Shown here: positions 36,432 to 45,131 of the stretch, piece after piece
Position numbering within the stretch: position 1 is the first letter of the stretch
Layout of the letters: each line of letters opens with the position of its first letter
Source of the DNA: Nocardia inohanensis NBRC 100128
GTDB lineage: Bacteria > Actinomycetota > Actinomycetes > Mycobacteriales > Mycobacteriaceae
NCBI RefSeq assembly: GCF_001612945.1
Contig: NZ_BDBK01000007.1
Span: forward strand, 124,001-188,000
Direction of reading: 5' to 3'
Length of the DNA stretch: 64,000 bases
The notes under the pieces: model-generated
What the model saw: only the letters and a program-made list of their open reading frames with translations
Database searches by the model: none
Told to the model about the DNA's origin: nothing
Translations under genes and position numbers: made by a program

Positions 36432-36838
36432 GCGACGAACATCCGGCCAAGGTAGCGGGTTTCGCCTCACAGGCGGCGGTACGGGCCAAGGACAAGGACG
36501 CGTGGGTGGCATTGTTCGCCGCCGACGGCATCGTGGAGGATCCGGTCGGGCCGTCCTTCTTCGATCCCGACGGCAAGGGGCATCGCGGTGCGGAGGCCAT
36601 CGCGGCGTTCTGGGACAAGGCGATCGCGCCGACGGAGAACATCGATTTCCTGTTCGAGGATTCCTTCGCCTGCGGTAACGAGGTGGCCTTCACCGGTCGC
36701 ATTCGCACCACCATGGGCGGGCACATCGTGGACGCGGAAGGCGTATTCACTTACAAGGTGGACGAGGCCGGGAAAATCCTTGCCCTGCGCGCTTTCTGGG
36801 AAACCGAGCGGGCCATGAAGACCTTGAAACCTGCCTGA
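36428..36838 (+). CDS. ketosteroid-isomerase-like NTF2-fold protein
   Basis: A 136-residue protein of the steroid delta-isomerase/SnoaL type. AADGIVEDPVGPS reproduces the KSI active-site motif, with D38 in the same position as the proton-shuttling Asp38 of KSI, and D102 is near the place of Asp99. A Tyr at position 14 is not present. GTG at 36428 overlaps the ltp3 stop as GTGA, so it is coupled to the ltp operon. It could isomerise a delta-5 ketosteroid or bind a steroid acyl-CoA; its role in this operon is inferred. Confidence 0.8.
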   Translation: MSDEHPAKVAGFASQAAVRAKDKDAWVALFAADGIVEDPVGPSFFDPDGKGHRGAEAIAAFWDKAIAPTENIDFLFEDSFACGNEVAFTGRIRTTMGGHIVDAEGVFTYKVDEAGKILALRAFWETERAMKTLKPA

Positions 36839-36899
36839 TTTTCGGCGACCACCGGATATTCGGACATACGTCCAGAATCGTCACGTGGCGGGAAAAACG

Positions 36900-36931
36900 C
36901 AGCGGGTGAACGGTATACCGTTCACCCGCTG
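36900..36931. terminator. bidirectional terminator between the ltp operon and cyp125
   Basis: A 32-base perfect palindrome (16-base arms CAGCGGGTGAACGGTA and its complement). It is followed by GGTTTTGTTT on the plus strand and by a T-rich stretch on the minus strand, so it ends both convergent transcripts. Confidence 0.9.
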
Positions 36932-36945
36932 GTTTTGTTTCCGGG

Positions 36946-38202
36946 TCAGTGCTTGACCGGGCAGCCCTGGTAATCGACCTTCAATTCCTTGACGCCGTTC
37001 AGCCAGCCCGAACGCAGCCGCTTCGGATCACCCAGCTTGGCGATATCCGGCATATGGTCGGCGATGGCATTGAAGATGATCTCGATCTCCAGCCGCGCCA
37101 GGTTCGCGCCGATGCAGTAGTGCGCGCCGGTGCCGCCGAAAGACAAGTGCGGGTTGGGATCCCGCGTGATGTCGAAGGTGTAGGGGTCCTCGAAGACGTC
37201 CTCGTCGAAGTTGGCCGAGCGGTAGGCCAGCAGCACCCGCTGCCCCTTCTTGATCTCGACGCCGCCCAGCTCCACATCCTCGAGCGCGGTGCGCTGGAAG
37301 CTGCTCACCGGGGTGGCCCAGCGAATGATCTCGTCGGCCGCGGTCTTGGGCCGCTGCGCCTTGTAGAGCTCCCACTGCTCCGGATGCTCCATGAACGCGA
37401 TCATGCCGTGCGTGGTGGCATTGCGGGTGGTCTCGTTGCCGGCCACCGCCAGCATCATGACGAAGAAGCCGAATTCCTCGGGGGACAACGACTCTCCGTC
37501 GATATCGGCCTGGACCAGCGTGGTCACGATGTCCGACGCCGGGCAGGCCCGCCGCGCCTCGGCCATCTGGTAGGCGTAGCCGAGGATCTCCATCGACGCC
37601 GTCATCGGATCCACATCGGATTCCGGATCGTCGTAGCTGGTCATCTCGTTGGACCAGCGGAACAACTTCATCCGATCCTCTTGCGGCACACCGATCAATT
37701 CGGCGATGGCCTGCAAGGGCAGCTCGCTCGCGACCTGCACCACGAAGTCGCCGGTGCCACCCTCGACCGCGGCCTTCACGATCTTCTCGGCGCGCGCGGT
37801 GAGTTCGGCTCGCAGACCGTTGATCACGCGCGGGGTGAAGCCCTTGGAGATCAGTTTGCGCAGCTTGGTGTGCTCCGGCGCATCCTTGTTGAGCAGCACG
37901 AAGCGCTGCATCTCGATCTGCTCGCGGGTGATGTCGTCATTGAAACGCGGGATGGCCGTGTTCTCGTAGGTCGAGAAGACGTCGTCGCGCCGGGAGACTT
38001 CCTTCACATCCGCGTGCTTGCTCACCACCCAGAAACCGTCGTCGGCGAACCCGCCGACCTCCGGAGACTTGGGGTTCCACCAGATCGGCGCGGCCTTGCG
38101 GAGCTCGGCGAACTCCGCGGCGGGCACGCGCTCCGCCCAGATATCGGGATCCGTGACGTCGAAACCATCCGGCACATTGGGCCGGGCGTGGGTATCCACC
38201 AC
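36946..38202 (-). CDS. cyp125: cytochrome P450 CYP125, steroid C26-monooxygenase
   Basis: A 418-residue P450 closely resembling M. tuberculosis CYP125 (Rv3545c). The haem-binding loop is FGGTGAHYCIGANLAR with the Cys ligand, the I-helix MLAVAGNETTRN, and the ExxR motif DEIIRWATPV. It hydroxylates and further oxidises cholestenone at C26 to start side-chain degradation. It is divergent from fadA5 with two KstR-type sites between them, exactly the neighbour pair Rv3545c-Rv3546. GTG at 38202 has AGGAGA six bases upstream. The N-terminal 12 residues are shorter than in the mycobacterial protein. Confidence 0.95.
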   Translation of the reverse strand: MVDTHARPNVPDGFDVTDPDIWAERVPAAEFAELRKAAPIWWNPKSPEVGGFADDGFWVVSKHADVKEVSRRDDVFSTYENTAIPRFNDDITREQIEMQRFVLLNKDAPEHTKLRKLISKGFTPRVINGLRAELTARAEKIVKAAVEGGTGDFVVQVASELPLQAIAELIGVPQEDRMKLFRWSNEMTSYDDPESDVDPMTASMEILGYAYQMAEARRACPASDIVTTLVQADIDGESLSPEEFGFFVMMLAVAGNETTRNATTHGMIAFMEHPEQWELYKAQRPKTAADEIIRWATPVSSFQRTALEDVELGGVEIKKGQRVLLAYRSANFDEDVFEDPYTFDITRDPNPHLSFGGTGAHYCIGANLARLEIEIIFNAIADHMPDIAKLGDPKRLRSGWLNGVKELKVDYQGCPVKH

Positions 38203-38223
38203 CAGCAGTCTCCTTTGACCAAC

Positions 38224-38237
38224 TGAAACACGTTCTA
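38224..38237. promoter_or_regulatory. KstR operator of cyp125
   Basis: TGAAACACGTTCTA fits TnnAACnnGTTnTA at all fixed positions. It lies 22 bases upstream of cyp125. Confidence 0.85.
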
Positions 38238-38247
38238 CCGTTATTGA

Positions 38248-39516
<1,269 letters not shown>

Positions 39517-39875
39517 TCCACAATCGAATTCGGCCAAGGTTGAACGTTCATCTTCGGGTACCCCGAAACGTGGCGTACGCCACACAATCCCAGGTACAGA
39601 CAAGAAGATGAGACGTCAGCTATCTTATGGCTACCCGTGGCCCGTCCGGGAAGACCCTTGCGACGGGCCAGAACCGGGGCTCTTAAGCCCTCCGCAAGAA
39701 CCATGGGGGTGGCCCGCAAACGCCCAAGCCACGGCGGGTTCGCCGGATCACCGTCTAGAAGCTTCAAGGAAATCGCGAATCAGGCGTAGGTTTTCAGTTA
39801 CTGAGCCGCTAATATCAATGATACGTATCCGAGATAACGACTGTTAGTACAGCGAAGGGAATTGGGCGGCTCACA
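39517..39875. other. structured intergenic stretch upstream of the EspR-like gene
   Basis: 359 bases without a gene. Perfect or near-perfect hairpins follow one another: TTCGGG/CCCGAA (39553-39567), GTGGCG/CGCCAC (39570-39583), a 9-bp stem TGGCCCGTC/GACGGGCCA (39638-39670), GGGCT/AGCCC (39677-39690), GTGGC/GCCAC (39709-39732) and CGGCG/CGCCG (39732-39745). The 80 bases before the EspR-like gene are A/T-rich, with a GATACGTATC palindrome (39820-39829), and look like a promoter. It could be a leader RNA or a separate small RNA. Confidence 0.45.
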
Positions 39876-40293
39876 ATGGCTGATTTCGCGGCGCGGCTGA
39901 ACAAGCTGTTCGAAACCGTGCATCCCCCCGGGGCGTAAGCCGCACACGAACGCAGAGGTGGCGGCCGCCTTGACGGCATCCGGCCATCCGATCTCGAAAC
40001 CGTATCTGTCGCAGTTGCGGTCGGGACAGCGCACGAATCCGTCCGATGAGACGGTGGCTGCGCTGGCGAAGTTCTTCAAGGTCAAACCGGACTACTTCTT
40101 CAACGACATCTATGCGGCGAAGATCGATCACGATCTCGAGCTGCTGTCCCAGCTGCAGGGCTATGGACTTCGTCGGTTGTCGAGCAGGGCGTTCGACCTG
40201 TCCGAAGAATCTCAGAATCTGCTTACCTCCATGGCGGAGAAGTTGCGGGCAAGCGAAGGTTTGCCCGAAATTCCTCCAGACGGCACGGAATAG
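39876..40293 (+). pseudogene. espR: EspR-like helix-turn-helix regulator broken by a frameshift
   Basis: The start ATG at 39876 opens MADFAARLNKLFETVHPPG, then a TAA at 39936 stops it. If one G is removed from the run CCCCCCGGGG (39924-39933), the frame continues as ...HPPGRKPHTNAEVAAALTASGHPISKPYLSQLRSGQRTNPS... to 40293, giving about 138 residues. That is the size and order of EspR (Rv3849), a nucleoid-associated HTH protein; the SKPYLSQLRSGQRTNPS recognition region is nearly identical. Either the extra G is a sequencing or assembly error, or the gene is inactive or rescued by slippage. The downstream frame alone (39958-40293, GTG start) lacks the first helices. Confidence 0.85.
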
Positions 40294-40308
40294 GCCCTGT
40301 CACAGCGC

Positions 40309-40346
40309 AACACAGTGCAGCCAGCTCGGAGGCCGCACTGTGTTGG
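40309..40346 (+). terminator. terminator-like hairpin after the EspR-like gene
   Basis: Perfect 11-bp arms CAACACAGTGC and GCACTGTGTTG with a 16-base loop, followed by GTTTGT. It starts 15 bases after the gene's stop. Confidence 0.6.
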
Positions 40347-40813
40347 TTTGTAACAGGGAATGCTCCAGGTCGTACCAAGGGCGATGCGGGGGCGCTGGTT
40401 GCAGGCCAGCGCCACTGTTTCACAAGATCTAGTACGCCTCGCCGGACCATTCGGTTCGAGTGAAGAGTGTTGCACCGGTCTCAGGGCGCTGAGGCCATGT
40501 GGCGTAGACCCCTGCGCTGGTGCAATATGCACAAACCTGGCATAACGATGCTTGCGTCCAGCAAAGCATTCAAACCAGTCTTTTTGTGCACTATGTCGTT
40601 TTGTGCGTTGTGAGCGTTTCGCCCCCATTGCACCAACCTCGACAAGCAAAGTCCCCTGCGCGTACATCGAGTGTGCCGAGACGAAACTTCGGATACGTTG
40701 TCTCGGCACGAATGCTCGCGAACAGGTCAATCAGTACGGCGACCGATTCGATGACGGATCTACCGACCGATACAAATTGACCCATGGAATGTCGCAATAG
40801 GGACCGTAGGCGT

Positions 40814-40850
40814 GAATGTGCCGCGGCGGACCACCCGCCGCGGCACATTC
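40814..40850 (-). terminator. terminator hairpin of the membrane-protein operon
   Basis: Perfect 16-base arms (GAATGTGCCGCGGCGG and complement) with a 5-base loop, 27 bases past the minus-strand stop at 40878. Confidence 0.7.
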
Positions 40851-40877
40851 TTGTGCGGAAACTACCTTGTGCCCGAT

Positions 40878-41930
40878 TTATCGCGCTGAAGAACTACTCG
40901 CCGCCGGCGAACCGCTCACGGCCTTCGCATCGAAGGCCCGGGCAATGGCTTGGACCCAGCCGCGCGGGCCCACGCCCGGCGGCGGCGAGATCCAGCGCGG
41001 GTCGATCACCACGTCCCCGAACGGGTTTCGGGCCCACTCGGCCACCCGTTCGGCCCGCGGAGCCACCTCGTCCGGCGGTTTGGTGGCATCGGTGAGTTCG
41101 ATGCCGAAGGTGGCCAGGTCCACGCCGCCGCCGGATTGCAGGTAGAGCGCGTCCATGATCTGGGCGACCTGGTCGGAGGCCTTGAGCTGGGTGCCGGTAC
41201 CGGTCTGATCCTTGGCCACCACTTCGGGGAAGCGGGCGATCAGCACCCGGTGCAGGGTGCGAATCTGCCGCAGCAGCAGGCGAGCTCGCGCCCACAGCTC
41301 GATCACGATCCAGACCGCACCGATCGCGATGAGCAGGCTCGACAGCGACCAGAGCGGCCAGAACCAGTCGCCTTTACCGGGTTCGGCCATGGGCTGATGC
41401 TGGAAGGCGCGGCGGATGGAGAGCGTCGAAAGTAGACCGACCAGAAGCGTTCCCGTGCTGTAGATCGCGATACCGCGACCCAGCGTCGTCCAGTCCAGGT
41501 TCCGCACCCCGGTGACGACGATGAAGACGCACTCCAGCACCACCACCAGCCAGCCGAAGGTGACCGACCAGAGCAGGGTCGCCAGCATGGCGATCGCGCC
41601 GACCGCGTAGATGGCCCAGGCGATCTGCCGCAGGTTCCGGCGGGAGACCACCGGCCAGGCGGCCGCGGCCACCACGGATGTCGCGGTTCCGAACAGAATC
41701 CACGCGGCGACGGTCAGCCGGTCCGACAACCACATGCCGCGTATCCCGTTGGGCACCAGATGATCCACTGCCACACCGATTTCCGGTACCGCCAAGGTCG
41801 CCGTGGCGGCCACGGCAACCACCGCGAACAGGATCGCCACCCGGGCCGTGGTCGCCGGTTTCACCAGCACCCGGCCCACTCGGGCACCGGCGGCCATCCA
41901 GACCAACAGGGCCGTCAACCAGAAGGTCAT
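40878..41930 (-). CDS. multi-pass membrane protein, MAB_1171c/DUF6545-like
   Basis: A 350-residue protein. The first ~215 residues hold about six to seven membrane segments (for example AILFAVVAVAATATLAV, AIYAVGAIAMLATLLWSVTF, LWSLSSLLIAIGAVWIVIELW). A cytosolic C-terminal part of about 130 residues follows (ELWARARLLLRQIRTLHRVLIARFPEVVAKDQ..., LATFGIELTDATKPPDEVAPRAERVAEWA). It resembles the actinobacterial MAB_1171c-type putative transporters, often next to HTH and ImmA/IrrE-type genes. The function is unknown. It is the third gene of a predicted operon, 73 bases after the metallopeptidase gene. Confidence 0.65.
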   Translation of the reverse strand: MTFWLTALLVWMAAGARVGRVLVKPATTARVAILFAVVAVAATATLAVPEIGVAVDHLVPNGIRGMWLSDRLTVAAWILFGTATSVVAAAAWPVVSRRNLRQIAWAIYAVGAIAMLATLLWSVTFGWLVVVLECVFIVVTGVRNLDWTTLGRGIAIYSTGTLLVGLLSTLSIRRAFQHQPMAEPGKGDWFWPLWSLSSLLIAIGAVWIVIELWARARLLLRQIRTLHRVLIARFPEVVAKDQTGTGTQLKASDQVAQIMDALYLQSGGGVDLATFGIELTDATKPPDEVAPRAERVAEWARNPFGDVVIDPRWISPPPGVGPRGWVQAIARAFDAKAVSGSPAASSSSAR

Positions 41931-42003
41931 GCTGCGTCCTCTCGCGGATGCCCGAGGGGCGCTCCGTGGTTACGCACGCTGCCTCCTCCGCGCCCTGACT
42001 CGG

Positions 42004-42522
42004 TCATCCGAGCGCCTCATCGAATCGAAGGACCGAGACGCCGGCGCCCCGGTTGCTGAACACGCGCAGGCGCGTCATGAGCATGCTGGCGAAGGTCTCC
42101 GCCTCCCATTCGGCCTGCTCGTCCTCACCGAGATCCACCGCCGTCTGATGCGCACGTTGGCTGAGCATGTAGGCGATGAGATCGTCGTCGGCCTCCAGCA
42201 CCACCTCGGCCGCCGCCTCCCCCGGATGATCGAAGACGATGTGGCCCAGCTCGTGCGCCAGCGTGTGGTCGCGGCTCGGCAGCGCCGCGGCCAGCACGAT
42301 CACATCCTTCTCCGGATAGCTGCGGCGCTGACCGCAGACGCCGGGACCCAGTTGGGCACTGGCGATTTCGATGGGGCGGCGGCGCTCGGCGGAGATCGCG
42401 TGCACCACATCGTCCAGGGTGGTGGCGTCGAAGTCGGCGGCCACCGCGCACACCGCGTCCACCGCCGCCGCCACCCGGCGATAGGACCCGATGCTATGGC
42501 TCTGCGCCCGGCTCTCGGTCAT
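42004..42522 (-). CDS. ImmA/IrrE-type zinc metallopeptidase
   Basis: A 172-residue cytosolic protein with the gluzincin motif H90-E91-x-x-H94 (LAHELGHIVFDHPGEAAAE) and a downstream acidic helix (EDEQAEWEAETFASMLM) that supplies the third ligand. The fold is that of ImmA/IrrE (DUF955) proteins, which cleave HTH repressors such as ImmR or DdrO to switch on stress or mobile-element genes. All zinc ligands are in place. The ATG at 42522 has GAGGGG six bases before it; an upstream start at 42570 would overlap the repeat gene. It lies 10 bases downstream of the repeat-protein gene. Confidence 0.82.
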   Translation of the reverse strand: MTESRAQSHSIGSYRRVAAAVDAVCAVAADFDATTLDDVVHAISAERRRPIEIASAQLGPGVCGQRRSYPEKDVIVLAAALPSRDHTLAHELGHIVFDHPGEAAAEVVLEADDDLIAYMLSQRAHQTAVDLGEDEQAEWEAETFASMLMTRLRVFSNRGAGVSVLRFDEALG

Positions 42523-42532
42523 CGTGGTCCCC

Positions 42533-44089
42533 TCACACCCTCGGTCCGAAGAACGCGGCCCGGGCGGCATCGATCCGCCCCTGCGCCGCCGACGCGCTCT
42601 GGAAGCTGACCGCGCCCGAACCCGCGCCCGCCAGGGTGAGCGCGATCAGGCCGCCGATCACCGAGAGCACCTTGATGGGCGGCAGCGGGGAGTTGGCCGA
42701 GGTGGGGCGCACCTGCGGACTCGGTTGCGCCAGTGCGGGAACCGGAGCGGGCGGGGGCGGAGGCGGCGGGGCCGCGGCGGGCGCCGGCTCCGGTTCGACC
42801 ACCGCGGGCGCGACCACGGGGGCGACAACCGCCGGAGCCTGCGGGGCGGCCGGAGCCTGCGGAATCTCGATAGGCACCGACGGCGCCTCGGGTGCCGGCG
42901 CCGGGAGCGGAATCAGCAGCAAGAGCAGCGGAGAAGCACACAGCGCGGCGGAACCCGTTGCGGCGGAACCGACCCCGGCCGAGCCCACCGCAGCCGAACC
43001 GAGCGCCCCCGAACCCGTTGCCGCCGAACCGACTCCGGCCGAACCGACGGCCGCCGAGCCCACACCGGTCGAGCCGGTGGCGGCCGAACCGGCGCCGGCG
43101 GAACCGGCGCCCGAGCCCGCACCCGCCGAACCGGCAGCCGAACCCACTGCCGCCGAACCGATTCCAGCGGATCCGACAGCAGCCGAACCGGTGCAGAAGG
43201 CCAGCAGACCGGCGGAGCCGGTGGCGGCCGAGCCGACGGCGGCGGAACCGACAGCAGCGGAGCCGGTACCGAGCAGCGTCGCGAGCAGGCCGACACCGGA
43301 TCCGGTGGCAGCCGAACCCACGGCGGCGGAACCGGTTCCGAGCAGCAGCGGGAGGCCGACGCCGGCGGAACCGACGGCAGAACCCGTGCCCGCGCCCGCG
43401 GAACCGACTGCGGCCGAACCAGTGCCCAGAATTGTGCCGACCCCGACGCCTGCGGAACCCACTGCGGCAGAACCCGTTCCGCCCGCGGCCGAACCGACGC
43501 CCAGCGCGGCCGAGCCGGTGCCGAGCACAGCGGAGCCGGTAGCGGCACCGGCGGAACCGACAGCAGCGGAACCGGTACCGGCGGCGGCCGATCCGGTAGC
43601 GCCCAGGATCAGTCCGAGGGCACCGAGGCCCGCTCCGGCGGAACCCGTACCGGCGGAACCGACTCCGGCCGAACCGACACCCGCGGAACCGACTCCGGCC
43701 GAACCGACACCAGCGGAACCGGCGGCGGCGGAACCCGCTGCGGCCGAACCGGCTGCGGGGAGGCCGAACAATACGGCCAGCAGATCTTGGGGTCCGGCAA
43801 CGGGATTCACGGCGGCGGGGCTCGCCGCGCCGGCGCTCACCCCTGCGGGATTCCCCGAAGAGGGGCTCGTGCCGGCGGGGTCGGAACCGGGCGCCACCAC
43901 GGGTTGGGGCTGTGCGGTCTGCTGCGACTGGCCGGTCCGCGGCTGGGGCACGACGGGTTCCTGGCCGGCGGGGACCGGGTCGAGGTCGATCCCATTGGGC
44001 TGCGCGAGCGCGGCAACCGGCCCGAGCAGCGCTGTACCGGCGACAGCCGCTATCGCTGCCACCAGGCGCATTGCACGACCAACGATCAT
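42533..44089 (-). CDS. secreted or surface protein with Gly-Ser-Ala repeats and C-terminal membrane anchor
   Basis: A 518-residue protein with no family I recognise. Layout: signal peptide (residues 1-29, cleavage after A-L-A), a Pro/Gln-rich linker, a long low-complexity domain (about 100-380) built of GSA motifs mostly five residues apart (GSAAVGSAGVGSA...) with hydrophobic inserts such as LLGTGSAAVGSA, a Pro/Ala-rich stretch (385-460), and one membrane segment (about 470-492, VLSVIGGLIALTLAGAGSGAVSF) before a short basic-polar tail. Only two cysteines are seen. The opposite strand is also open over most of this length, but has no signal peptide or fold. ATG at 44089 is preceded by GAGGGG; ATG at 44071 is possible. 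Confidence 0.75.
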   Translation of the reverse strand: MIVGRAMRLVAAIAAVAGTALLGPVAALAQPNGIDLDPVPAGQEPVVPQPRTGQSQQTAQPQPVVAPGSDPAGTSPSSGNPAGVSAGAASPAAVNPVAGPQDLLAVLFGLPAAGSAAAGSAAAGSAGVGSAGVGSAGVGSAGVGSAGTGSAGAGLGALGLILGATGSAAAGTGSAAVGSAGAATGSAVLGTGSAALGVGSAAGGTGSAAVGSAGVGVGTILGTGSAAVGSAGAGTGSAVGSAGVGLPLLLGTGSAAVGSAATGSGVGLLATLLGTGSAAVGSAAVGSAATGSAGLLAFCTGSAAVGSAGIGSAAVGSAAGSAGAGSGAGSAGAGSAATGSTGVGSAAVGSAGVGSAATGSGALGSAAVGSAGVGSAATGSAALCASPLLLLLIPLPAPAPEAPSVPIEIPQAPAAPQAPAVVAPVVAPAVVEPEPAPAAAPPPPPPPAPVPALAQPSPQVRPTSANSPLPPIKVLSVIGGLIALTLAGAGSGAVSFQSASAAQGRIDAARAAFFGPRV

Positions 44090-44475
44090 GCGCCAGCCAT
44101 CCCCTCATCGATACTGCGCAGTCGGCTTGTCTCCCGCACGCGGTCGGTGCGGGTAAGAGCACGCGGCCACCCCGTTAGCCGGGCCTTTGCGGAACGCGGT
44201 CATCGTACAAGGGAGTACGACACCCCGCACAAGTCCCGAATGCATTAGGGGCCGAGACAAACCGTACGCCTGCGCATCTCCCCATGTGGGGAATATCAGC
44301 AAGCGGCCCAGGCCAATTGGGTTCGGAGGGCACTTTCAGGGGGCCTCACAACCCCGGTTCGACGGCCGTGAGGCGCGAGCGAACAAGGGCAACAAGGGCA
44401 ATTCAGACCTATGGGACAGCAAATCCCCTGCTCACCTCGGGTGAGCGCACGCTTCAGCAAACCAAGTGGTTTGCA
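44090..44475. other. hairpin-rich leader of the repeat-protein gene
   Basis: 386 bases without a gene between the repeat protein and a hypothetical gene, both minus strand. Hairpins: CCCGCAC/GTGCGGG (44133-44153), TCGTAC/GTACGA (44203-44220), CCCCA/TGGGG (44280-44291), GCTCACC/GGTGAGC (44430-44446) and the perfect palindrome GCAAACCA/TGGTTTGC (44457-44474), which abuts the stop of the hypothetical gene. A tandem CAAGGGCAA pair is at about 44385-44401. A leader RNA or regulatory sites are likely. Confidence 0.4.
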
Positions 44476-44934
44476 TCACTTCGCGATACGCGGAGCTATG
44501 GCATCGACGAAGGCGGCCTCGGTCGCGGCGGGGCCCGGACCCAGGTTGATGTGAGAGCCATCACTCCACTGCCCGAGGGTCGAATACGGGTCCCCGCCGA
44601 GCGGATCCACCGAATACTCGAGGGTGTAGTACCGGCACTCCCCCGCCTCCGGCGGCACCACGAAAGCCGCGAAATACGCCTCCGGCGGGGACGTCGGCTC
44701 CGGCAAGGTCACCAGCACGATCTTGATGCCGTCGCGTTCGATCAGCTTGCCGCTCAACCCCGTGGGCGCCAGGCGATCCGCATCGGGCAGGGTGGAGCCG
44801 AGCCCGTTCCACCAATCGGTGAGCGCCGCGGTCCAATTGTCCGCCGCCACCCGTTTCACCAGCTCCGCACCACGCGAACGCGCCATGTGCGCCAACAACC
44901 GGTGCGCGAATTGGTAGTGCTGTGCCCGCGCCAT
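44476..44934 (-). CDS. hypothetical protein
   Basis: A 152-residue protein I do not recognise. It is soluble, with MARAQHYQFAHRLLAHMARSRGAELVKRVAADNWTAALTDWWNGLGSTLPDADRL at the start and a strand-rich second half (LIERDGIKIVLVTLPEPTSPPEAYFAAFVV, CRYYTLEYSVDP). The C-terminal SHINLGPGPAATEAAFVDAIAPRIAK looks structured. No signal peptide or membrane segment. The ATG at 44934 is the first one with continuous coding character. It lies between the repeat operon and the KstR2 region and has no evident operon partner. Confidence 0.6.
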   Translation of the reverse strand: MARAQHYQFAHRLLAHMARSRGAELVKRVAADNWTAALTDWWNGLGSTLPDADRLAPTGLSGKLIERDGIKIVLVTLPEPTSPPEAYFAAFVVPPEAGECRYYTLEYSVDPLGGDPYSTLGQWSDGSHINLGPGPAATEAAFVDAIAPRIAK

Positions 44935-45088
44935 CCGAAACCTCGTTCCACTCGGCCGATCAACTTCACCGCCGAACCTACCCCGGGCACGGCGACTCGC
45001 GCCGCACCCGCACACGGCCGCAACCCCGGGTGGGTACCGGTGAGGAAACAGCCGGTGAACAGCGGATTACCTACTCCGCAAACAAAAA

Positions 45089-45114
45089 TCGCCGACACCC
45101 GAGGGTGTCGGCGA
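45089..45114 (-). terminator. terminator after the SDR gene at 45132
   Basis: On the minus strand a perfect 12-bp stem (TCGCCGACACCC with GGGTGTCGGCGA) and a 2-base centre is followed by TTTTTGTTT. It begins 17 bases past the gene's stop codon. Confidence 0.9.
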
Positions 45115-45131
45115 AGCTCGCGGAGTGGAAC

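Larger units (their letters stand above)
40294..40877. other. gene-poor intergenic stretch with several hairpins
   Basis: 584 bases between the EspR-like gene and the membrane-protein gene. Codon use is unlike the flanks and A/T is higher. Hairpins: 40309-40346 (separate entry), 40391-40413 (GGCGCTGG/CCAGCGCC), 40673-40709 (GTGCCGAGAC/GTCTCGGCAC, 17-base loop) and 40814-40850 (separate entry). No convincing coding frame was seen. Confidence 0.5.

Noticed and set aside
39517..39875. Known riboswitch (cobalamin, c-di-AMP, M-box) or tmRNA
   Set aside because: I searched by eye for their conserved boxes and did not find them. Only an unnamed structured RNA is claimed.
40591..40786. Possible small minus-strand protein starting MGQFVSVGRSVIESVAVLIDLF
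   Set aside because: There is a plausible helix but no ribosome site, low codon bias and an overlap with a strong stem-loop (40673-40709). Not enough to call a gene.
42636..44156. Long plus-strand frame opposite the GSA-repeat gene, rich in Ala-Glu-Pro repeats
   Set aside because: It is the mirror of a 15-base GC-rich repeat. It lacks a signal peptide, a ribosome site and any non-repeat domain, whereas the minus strand has signal peptide, proline region and membrane helix in the right order.
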